This document shows positions 56,512 through 64,000 of a DNA stretch of 64,000 bases, piece after piece. Numbering within the stretch: the first letter of the stretch is position 1; each line of letters opens with the position of its first letter. The stretch is from Spongilla lacustris. Taxonomy: Eukaryota; Porifera; Demospongiae; Spongillida; Spongillidae. The position numbers and the translations under genes were made by a program. Location of the stretch: positions 6,488,899 to 6,552,898 of the forward strand of contig OX442415.1 of assembly GCA_949361645.1 (NCBI GenBank). The letters are read 5' to 3'. The notes below the pieces were generated by a model. It ran no database searches and was not told the origin of the DNA. It saw nothing but the letters and a program-made list of their open reading frames with translations.

Positions 56512-58646
56512 CTTACGAATTTTATCTCGTTTAATAGAAACTGAACAATCCTCCATTACAGTGCAACCACTGTCAATGCCACCGACTTCAACACAGTCAT
56601 TTTGATGGGCACGTTTACAGGGTGATGAATGGTCTATTGAAAATGTACCAAGTCTTATATTCTAAGAAAGTGAAAAAGGATATACAAGACAAACCTTTAG
56701 ATTGGCCTCCATTGTGACAATCTGAATCATCTTCAGAAGAATGAGGGCTTGCCAGAGTACCAGAAGGAGTAACCTTTAAACAATGCATATTTCATGGTGG
56801 CTGAGAGTTGCATACACCCATGTATTTGTTAGCATACATCAGCTGCAGACTGACAAGTATCTGATACATGTATTTACACACTAAAATTTTACTTACACAA
56901 TCTCCTTGTGAAGAACTTTGATCTTCATCTTCCATACAACATGCATCACTTGACATGTACATTTTTAAGTGGCTGCCAGTAGCACGAGTAGTCTTGCCTT
57001 CTTCATTGCGTATTTCATATACACCATTTGGCAGCACATTTATGATTGTGTATGGCCCAAGAAATCTTTCTGTAAGTTTTCCGCCCTTGACCTTTTTACG
57101 AGAGAAGTTTTTCAGCAATACCAACTGGTCACACTGAAATTGGCCTAGTTTGCAGTGCTTTTTATCATATGCTTCTTTCTGCCTCAACTGTGCAGCGATA
57201 ATGTTGCCTTTGGCCTCTTTCAATATGCGTGCATGTTCTGAAAATACAGCAGGATAGGGATGTTCTTCAAGTTCCCAATATGTCTTGCAGTGATCTTCAG
57301 AACATTGCCGCTCAAGCTCCACATCAATTGGCATGAATGGTGTGTATTTAGTAGAGTCGTGTTGGGAAGTGTTATATGCGAAGGCACAAGTGTCTAGGTA
57401 GTGACTCCACAAATCCTTCTGTGAAGACACATATTTCACCAACGTATTTTGAAGCGTCTGATTGAAGTGCTCATCAAGATCATTGGCCTACAAGTTGGAG
57501 TTGAGAGAGATCGGATGACATCAGATTGTGTGCACGCATTTTTATATGTATACTACAGTACACAATAACATTCATGGAACAAACCTGAGGGTGGTAAGGT
57601 GTAGTTAGCCTCCTCTTAATTCCTAGCATCTCTGAATATTGGTCATTCAGTGCATTACAGAACTCGCTGCCATTGTCTGAAAGCAACACACGTGGTAGTC
57701 CCATTCGCATAAAGATCTGTAGTTAAAGTAAGGACACGACCATAAATATTTGGAGCTCACCAAAACATACTATCAGTTGCATGGTAAGAGCATGCTTTGT
57801 ACCACAAAAATTATCAAACTAAAAGAACTAGTAAAGCCATGCACAGCTACAATGCACAAATAAATAATTGGTACACATGCTGACATTAAACAGTGAACTT
57901 GCCATTGTAGATGCCATTTTGTTGACTGTAGGTACCACCTCAACCCACTTTGTGAAGTAATCACTGATAGTGAGGATGTAGCGACTTCCGTCCTTTGCAA
58001 CTGGGCTCAGAGGGCCAATGAAATCAATACCAACCATGTACCAGGGGGCTTTAACTGGAATGAGATGAAGCTCAGGCACTCCAGTAGTTAGCTTTCTGTT
58101 CATGCGTTGACACACATCACATTTTGATAGCTGCAGAAATATAACAGAACCAGGATTGAATTTGTAATATAAAAAAACAAAGGAGTACCACTGATGCAGT
58201 TAATTAAGGAGCTCACCAAGCTAACAACGTCTTTAACCATGCCATGCCACATGAATCGTTCCTTCATCCTGTACAGTGTCCTGGTCTTACCCATGTGACC
58301 AGAAGTGGAATCAATGTGACATGCCAGTAGGATCTTCTGGCGCTCTTTCAAACTCTGGATGTAACGCAACAGCACTTCCTTCTGCGTAAAAGATGGCTAC
58401 TTTATTAGACACATACATACATACATGTCACTACCAAAAATATCAAAAACGATAATGGCAGTATTGATTAAACGCTACTTACCTTTTCCTTTCCCTGCTT
58501 GTGCTTATACAATAGCTCTCCTTCAACAGATATTGTCAACTTCGCCGCTTTCCTTCGTATCACCCTCTTTTTGGTTCGACACTAAATAGCTCGACAAGAT
58601 CATCACAATCAGAACCATCGTCAACTGTTTCTTCAATCTCCGCCAT
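56512..58646 (-). pseudogene. Ginger1-like integrase/transposase, multi-exon
   Basis: Exons: 58646-58483, 58381-58217, 58130-57885, 57716-57585, 57487-56897, 56773-56695 and 56633-56512. All six joins checked have GT-AG borders, and phases agree from the second exon on. H2C2 zinc finger: ACHIDSTSGHMG to CDVCQRM. DDE core: VGIDFIGPLSP, LLSDNGSEFCN and DLDEHFNQT. The GPY/F motif is RFLGPYTI with YEIRNEEGK. The first exon has a frame break: MAEIEETVDDGSDCDDL to RTKKRVIRRKAAKL. The presence of introns and of GPY/F separates it from gypsy pol and supports Ginger1 (the group from which vertebrate GIN1 derives). Confidence 0.8.
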
Positions 58647-58760
58647 CACTCGCAAACTGATATCAACCACGTGGACGTATGAAATAAATCTCCGGACCTT
58701 TTTTTTCGGACACGGACCTTTTTTTTCAGATAAAATTGGTCCGACCGGACCACGTAAATA

Positions 58761-59185
58761 CCCTCAAAGACAGGAAAACGGCAACTCTGAACAATCGGGT
58801 AATACTGCACAAGCATACTCAAGGGACCCCATAACCGCTGACGTCACGCATGCGCGTTTTTTCCGACTATTGCTCCTCGCGATCGGATCACTTTTGGGGG
58901 TCAACCGTTGTATTTCGGTCTATGGGAAAATCCGGGATAGGGCCAAACATTTGTTTATAATTCCACTTCCGTAATACCCACGTACTTTTCCCTTTTGGAA
59001 TCTCTAAAGTGGTTCTATGTTGTTCTTTTGGAGTTTGTTTGGTATTTAGATAGCGTTCCGGTTTGAAGTTTTAACAATTAAAGCAGAGGGTGCGTGGTGA
59101 GTGCATGCTACAGTATATGTGTTTCCATCCAAACCGGGTGTTTATTATTCAGTCTCAAAGATGTTTGATTCAATTTCTGTCTAAG
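58761..59185. other. non-coding stretch upstream of the SAP exon
   Basis: No gene. Contains an acceptor-like ATTTCTGTCTAAG at 59173-59185. Confidence 0.4.
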
Positions 59186-59205
59186 TTGAGTTCACGGAGG
59201 ATGAT

Positions 59206-59355
59206 ATGCCTGGAGCATCTCTTGGAATCCGTAAGCCTCACGAGCTTAAAGTGCCAGAACTGAAACAAAGGTTAGCATGTCGAGGTGCATCGCGGAGTGG
59301 AAACAAGGCAGCACTAATCGAGCGCGTTAATGACTACATTACAGGCCCGTACCAG
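59206..59355 (+). CDS. SAP-domain first exon
   Basis: Fifty codons from ATG to a GTTGTG donor: MPGASLGIRKPHELKVPEL, KQRLACRGASRSGNKAALIE and RVNDYITGPYQ. The L.VPELK..L..RG...G.KA.LI.R pattern is the SAP (DNA-binding helix-extension-helix) motif. Many sponge and cnidarian multi-domain genes begin with such an exon, several with YqaJ-type nuclease domains further on. The next exons are not visible here: a G tract and a hAT-like terminus follow at once. The presumed start may be preceded by coding sequence after the AG at 59185. Confidence 0.55.
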
Positions 59356-59363
59356 GTTGTGCG

Positions 59364-59365
<2 letters not shown>

Positions 59366-59394
<29 letters not shown>

Positions 59395-59410
59395 TGGGGG
59401 GGGGGGGGGG
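59366..59410. repeat. poly(G) tract with one T
   Basis: A G run of 45 positions with a single interruption near 59393, just inside the presumed intron. Confidence 0.9.
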
Positions 59411-59443
59411 TGCAAAGTATGTTATAAGTGGACTCAACTAGTG

Positions 59444-59605
59444 GCGTAGCCAGGATAATATGCATGTATGTATATGGTAGGGCACACACTGCCAGATGCA
59501 GGATTTGTATGAAATCGTGAAAGCCCCAGGGAGGGTGCAGGATAAGGAAGCGTTGTAAGCTCCCCGTCGGCGTCTGGGGCGGAGCCCCAGGAGCCAACGC
59601 TTTTT
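59444..59605. mobile_element. hAT-like GC-rich terminus
   Basis: GTGGCGTAGCCAGG at the left and GGCGGAGCCCCAGGAGCCAA followed by CGCTTTTTT at the right. It shares modules with 34850-35015 and 39430-39592. Confidence 0.5.
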
Positions 59606-60429
59606 TGATGCATAAAACTATAAAAATGTAGTGCATTTGAACTATTTCCATGCATATGAAAGAACTGATTGTCTGAGAGCACAGATGTTTTAATCCCACT
59701 AGTGTAAAGGTTTTTCACATTGGGAAACCGGCTCTAATATTGGTTAAAAATCAGCTGTATGGTGATGAAGGTAAGTATTTCAAAACTGCCGGATTTACAT
59801 CACTGTCCATCGCGTTATAATTAGTTCCAGCCGGCTCCACAGGTTCAAGGTCTCCTGGGTAAATATTTTATTCCAGACAGGTTGCATGTTGATTTCAAAC
59901 CAATGTTTCCAAACGTAGCATTTTGGTTTAATTCTCTGTTTTCTAGGTAGAGATCAGTTGACCTTATATGGTCATAAGGAAGACATACTGAAGCCAAGTT
60001 AATGTAATTGGTGTAATATTTCAAAGCTACGTGGTCACATCCCAAAAAAACTTTGCTAGCTGTAAACACCTATTTGATATGGTGAGATGGAGCACGGATG
60101 CTGTGCATGAGATGGAAAGCATATACGACTGTAGGTTCAAATCGCATTTGGCAAACCCAATCCTAAATGACTGGTTCAAACTTCAAACCAAAATACATTT
60201 TATTTGAAGAGTAAAAATCTTGATTTTAACTATAAACTGAGTGTGGTCAGCAACCAACGTATATGTGCAGTGTATAGGGACAGTGCCATGCGTGTTGCAT
60301 GTAGAATGTTGTGACCCTGAAGTACGCTTAGGAAAATCAGTTAAATTTGGGTTGATTCGGTGTCCCCGTCAGTGGCAGGACACGTTGAGTGCATGCATGT
60401 ATGTATACACCGTAAAGTACCACGAATAA
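59606..60429. other. non-coding stretch, nothing recognised
   Basis: No supported gene. Confidence 0.45.
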
Positions 60430-60655
60430 TCTCCCCCCCCCCCCTCCACCCCCACCGAAAAAAAATGTCTCGCGTTTAAACAAGCGTATCTTCGTAATCA
60501 TGAACGCAGCCGTTCTTTAAAATCCTGTTGGAGTACCATTTCTTTCCTGAAATATGAAAACAGGTACGCGGAGGCGTTAACCATTACGAAGATACGCTAG
60601 CTCGTTTAAACACCAGCCATTTTTTTTTCTTTGGGGGCGGAGGGGGTATACGACC
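60430..60655. repeat. dispersed palindromic repeat R1, copy 3 (best palindrome)
   Basis: GTTTAAACAAGCGTATCTTC and its inverted match (GAAGATACGC, then GTTTAAAC) bracket a 100-bp centre. Ends are C-rich and G-rich (CCTCCACCCCCACC; GGGGGCGGAGGGGG). Confidence 0.75.
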
Positions 60656-61379
60656 ATCTACATGTATGTAGAAGCACATTAATTGGTAGAACTCTAGCTC
60701 ACGAATCTTTAATAACAGGTAGATGCATATGAAACATGTAGGCTGGTTTTTTTTTTAAAGGTCTCCAAAAAATTTGGGGGTGCTTCAGCACCCCCAAGCA
60801 CCCCATTGTCTACGGCCTTGACATATTATAACTCTGGTCTCTGGACTCTGGCCAAGTGCATGCATGTGTGAAGCAGAGATAATATATAAATTATCTCTGT
60901 GTGAAGAAGGGGTTCCTTTTAAAAAAAAAAAAAAAAATAGTGCTGCACTCAATAGTAAGTACTACTAAAGTTATGTGCACGAACCATGGCCAGAAATTGA
61001 GGACATGAGTGAATGTGTAAGGTTGTGATAGAGATTTGAGAATTCTGATTTCACCAATAAATTTGTCACCTTTTTTAATGATTTATCATGTTTCAAGAAA
61101 AGAAATTATTAATTGAAATCAATTAACTAAATTTAATTTTTCCAAACACATTCAGTATTCGCTAAAAATCGGTCTGATTATAATATACATGTATCATGAA
61201 AAGAACACACAGGAGTAGCAAACCTTCATTTCCAGAGTATTTACTAATTTAACTTCTGTGCAAGGTGCATGTAAATTTCACCAACGTACTATACGATGGG
61301 CAGATAACTCATAAAGGAAGTTACCAAAAATATTGAATGATCGATGAATCTGAAGAATAACTAGTTGATGCATGGTCAT
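60656..61379. other. non-coding stretch, nothing recognised
   Basis: No supported gene. A repeat ATAATATA-type foldback (AGAGATAATATATAAATTATC) lies at 60875. Confidence 0.45.
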
Positions 61380-61389
61380 TAACATGTTC

Positions 61390-61777
61390 GTGGACTATTT
61401 TATTGATGATTTAGTGTTTGTGGCTAATGAAAATAATATTCTTGATATTGTGCTCAAGTGTATGCATGCTAGTCAGTTTTTTGTTCACAATTTGAAAATA
61501 TACATGTGATGAAAAACCATCTAAAAGTCTTAAAAAAGTCAGAACTACTTATATGCAATGTTTGGAATTAATATCTTACGGAATGGCAAGGTTATGCTTT
61601 ATTGTTCCTCAACCGTCCCATTTTTTATTACGATTACGCATTGACCGCTGTACTAAAAAAGTTGTCACTTTGGCGCTACATATCTCCGGTGCTAAATATG
61701 GTACGGTGACGCATGAAACACTGAAAAACACAACTTTTTTTGCTCTTTCTAACGATCATAATATTATAATCGTTTGA
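61390..61777 (+). other. doubtful reverse-transcriptase-like remnant
   Basis: VDYFIDDLVFVANENNI (61390-61440) resembles a YxDD catalytic turn of a LINE-type RT. It is followed in another frame by LRLRIDRCTKKVVTLALHIS. There is no continuous frame and no further motif. Weak. Confidence 0.2.
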
Positions 61778-61881
61778 GCATTTTTGAAAAAATTCCGCAG
61801 TGCCTACCATTACTGTATATAGTATTATTATATAATTATATTTATAATTTATATTTGTCCCACTTCATTAGCCACGATACC

Positions 61882-62092
61882 ATGATGCATATGGCATCCT
61901 ACCTGGCCGTCTGCCTTCTGAGCACGGTATTTTCCGATCTTGTTACTTCATTTGTTTTGCCTGACATAGGCCTATCTGACCAGGTGTGGAAAAAGGTCGG
62001 CTACCTAAATATGTCCGATCCAACGCAGCAGTGTCCCGACTCATGGCAAAGACGCTCGTCACCTGTAGCATCGTGCGCAAAGAGAGACAGCT
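61882..62092 (+). pseudogene. signal peptide plus cysteine-rich domain, 5' fragment
   Basis: MMHMASYLAVCLLSTVFSDL, then VWKKVGYLNMSDPTQQCPD and SPVASCAKRD, nearly identical to 53860-54604 including the 5' flank (TTAGCCACGATACCATG). Similarity ends abruptly after KRD at about 62092, so about 70 percent of the exon is missing. The first part has kept its frame. Confidence 0.8.
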
Positions 62093-62142
62093 CAGGGCAG
62101 TTAAGGCATGGGTTCTCAATAGAAACCTTTTTTCTAACGTAG

Positions 62143-62992
62143 TTGCTAAGCACTGTGCTATATTTAAATTATGAATGCATAATATTAAAGCCCGTATTAA
62201 ACTCGATATAGTATTGCATTTAATGCGTGATGACGTCACGCGGACACGGGCAATTAATGAATATATACCTTAACCGTATGGAATCAAATACGGAACTGAA
62301 GACGTGACAGTAATGTCTTAAAAACTTTAGTACATATTGCACTTACTATGGACTACATAAGTGTCAGTAGGACCTTTCTGAATTCAGTCTTAGCGCACAG
62401 ATAAATTTAATAACGCTCTAAAGTTTGGACCTTATTATCAATTTAATCAACTAATACTCACAGTAACTTGGTAATCAAGATCATGATCGTCTGGTCCTAC
62501 TGCAATTCGGTAAGTACAATGACTCTAGAGTTTTATGGTAGATGTAAAAAAAATTAACTGGCACGGCATCAACTCAGTAAGCGTTGCTTTTGTTGAGTAC
62601 TACCTCCATTTTCGCGCGCCGCCACGTAACTAGGTTACGCACGCGCGCCGCTATGGCGGGATAAGCCCGCGTTCGTTCGGCTGCTAGGGTAATAGTGGAG
62701 CGTACGCATGTTTTTGTTTTGAATCACCAGCCTTTTTAACTATAATAAGCGTTTGTGGGTTCTGCTGAGTCGTGCTGACACGGATACCACCCACAAACCG
62801 CATTCTAAACGATTGTGGGTTTTGTGGGTGCTAACGTATACATGTACACTCATACACGCACACACAAACAAAGCGTGTAAGTTTAACGGCTTTCAAAGAT
62901 AAACACAATAACAACTATTTGATGTCAAATCCGGGAGCTCTCTATGGCAATGCTCCTGAAAGTCCTCTGTATACCCCCTACATGTGTTCTCC
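62143..62992. other. non-coding stretch, nothing recognised
   Basis: No gene. GTTTGTGGGTTCTGCTGAG and GATTGTGGGTTTTGTGGGTG near 62750-62830 form a short imperfect repeat. Confidence 0.45.
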
Positions 62993-64000
62993 TGTATGTT
63001 ATTATATGGTGTGGTATGAGGGAAGATGGGTGTGGTGTGAGGAGGGAAGATGGGGGTGGTGTGAGGAGTGAAGATGGGTGTGGTGTTTAGGGGGAAGATG
63101 GGTGTGGTGTGAGGAAGGAAGATGGGTGTGGTGTGAAGAGGGAAGATGGGTGTGGTGTGAGGAGGGACGATAGGTGTGGTGCGGATGGAAGATGGGTGTG
63201 GTGTGAGGAGGGAACATGTGTGCAGTGTGAGGAGGGAAGATGGGTGTGGTGCAAGAAAGGAACATGGGTGTAGTGTGAGGAGTGTAGTGTGAGGAGGAAA
63301 CATGGGTGTGAATGTGAGGAGGAAACATGGGTGTGAATGTGAGGAGGGAACATGGGTGTAGTGTAAGGAGGGAACATGGGTGTAGTGTAAGGAGGGAACA
63401 TGGGTGTAGTGTAAGGAGGGAACATGGGTATAGTGTGAGGAGGGAACATGAGTGTGGTGTGAGGAGGGAACATGGGTATAGTGTGAGGAGGAAACATGAG
63501 CGTAGTGTGAGGAGGGAACATGGGTGTAGTGTGAATAGGGAACATGGGTGTAGTGTGAGGAGGAGCATGGGTGTAGTGTGAGGAGGGAACATGGGCATAG
63601 TGTGAGGAGGGAACATGGGTGTAGTGTGAGAAGGGAACATGGGTGTAGTGTGAGGAGGGAACATGGGTGTAGTGAGGAGGGAGTGTGAGGAGGGAACATG
63701 GGTGTAGTTTGAGGAGGGAATGTGAGGCGGGAACATGGGTGTAGTGTGAGGAGGGAGTGTGAGGCGGGAACATGGGTGTAGTGTGAAGAGGGAGTGTGAA
63801 GAGGGAACATGGGTGTAGTGTGTAGAGGGAGTGTGAGGAGGGAACATGGGTGTAGTGTGAGGAGGGAGTGTGAGGAGGGAACATAGGTGTAGTGTGAGGA
63901 GGGAGTGTGAGGAGGGAACATGGGTGTAGTGTGAAGAGGGAACATGGGTGTAGTGTGAGGAGGGAGTGTGAGGAGGGAACATGGGTGTAGTGTGAGGAGG
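62993..64000. repeat. 24-bp minisatellite, GAGGGAACATGGGTGTAGTG
   Basis: At least 30 units of about 24 bp reaching the window end. Variants are zoned: GGAAGATGGGTGTGGTGT at 63000-63250, GGGAACATGGGTGTAGTGT from 63300, and a longer higher-order unit of about 37 bp with GAGGGAGTGTGAG after 63660. The unit is a multiple of three, so repetitive frames of 250-350 codons appear on the minus strand. I regard these as artefacts. Confidence 0.95.

Larger units (their letters stand above)
55140..58760 (-). mobile_element. Ginger1-like DNA transposon, degraded
   Basis: An intron-containing integrase-type transposase (58646-56512) is followed by Ulp1 protease and PHD parts (56388-55677), all minus strand. 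Ginger1 elements are known to combine a gypsy-like integrase with extra domains such as Ulp1-type proteases and PHD fingers. Both flanks are rich in GGTCCG/CGGACC words (55160-55280 and 58690-58760), which look like subterminal transposase sites. Exact termini and target duplication were not fixed. Frame lesions in exon 1, before the Ulp1 region and inside it indicate a dead copy. Confidence 0.7.

Noticed and set aside
62893..63982. Long frames (265-350 codons) of S, H, T and P
   Set aside because: The 24-bp unit is a multiple of three, so any stop-free phase stays open. There is no other sign of coding.

Overview
This looks like nuclear DNA from an animal, most likely a marine sponge (Porifera). 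The supporting signs are receptor-tyrosine-kinase exons split by short GT-AG introns, fibronectin type III exons in phase 1-1, and repeated copies of a cysteine-rich secreted domain that I recall from sponge and cnidarian gene models. The mobile-element mix also fits an early-branching animal: Ty3/gypsy, DIRS-like, Ginger1-like, a LINE-like family, hAT-like ends and many palindromic MITEs. The organism call is inference. There is no operon structure, tRNA gene, rRNA or CRISPR array.

Layout. 1-2773 holds the kinase part of a receptor tyrosine kinase (plus strand, cut by the window start). 2774-8081 holds MITEs, a SINE, a non-autonomous DNA element and G-tracts. 8082-16007 holds an inverted second copy of the same kinase (minus), here with its transmembrane, juxtamembrane and N-terminal ectodomain exons. 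16200-37653 (minus) holds a decayed ectodomain gene: a first exon at 36915-37653 and five FN3 exons at 16200-21381. One FN3 exon is interrupted by a DIRS-like retrotransposon (17428-20934). The intron between the first exon and the FN3 exons contains a nest of elements: a foldback element (about 21672-32525), holding a Ty3/gypsy element (21934-32000), which holds a 4.19-kb element (23860-28050) and a 484-bp palindrome in one LTR. 37.8-53.8 kb is repeat-rich, with LINE fragments, MITEs, a SINE and one truncated ectodomain exon. 53860-54604 is the only intact ectodomain exon. 55.1-58.8 kb is a Ginger1-like transposon (minus) with integrase, Ulp1 and PHD parts. A SAP-domain first exon (59206), a last ectodomain fragment (61882) and a 24-bp minisatellite running off the window end complete the region.

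Biology. The host signal is a local family of receptors built from a signal peptide plus a cysteine-rich domain, optional FN3 modules, one transmembrane helix and a tyrosine kinase. Nearly every copy is damaged. Both kinase copies carry the same frame error in the activation loop. The gypsy element keeps a textbook -1 frameshift signal between gag and pol, but its integrase is out of frame and its pol is split by a later insertion. The window reads as a duplicating receptor cluster that is being eroded and filled by nested mobile elements.
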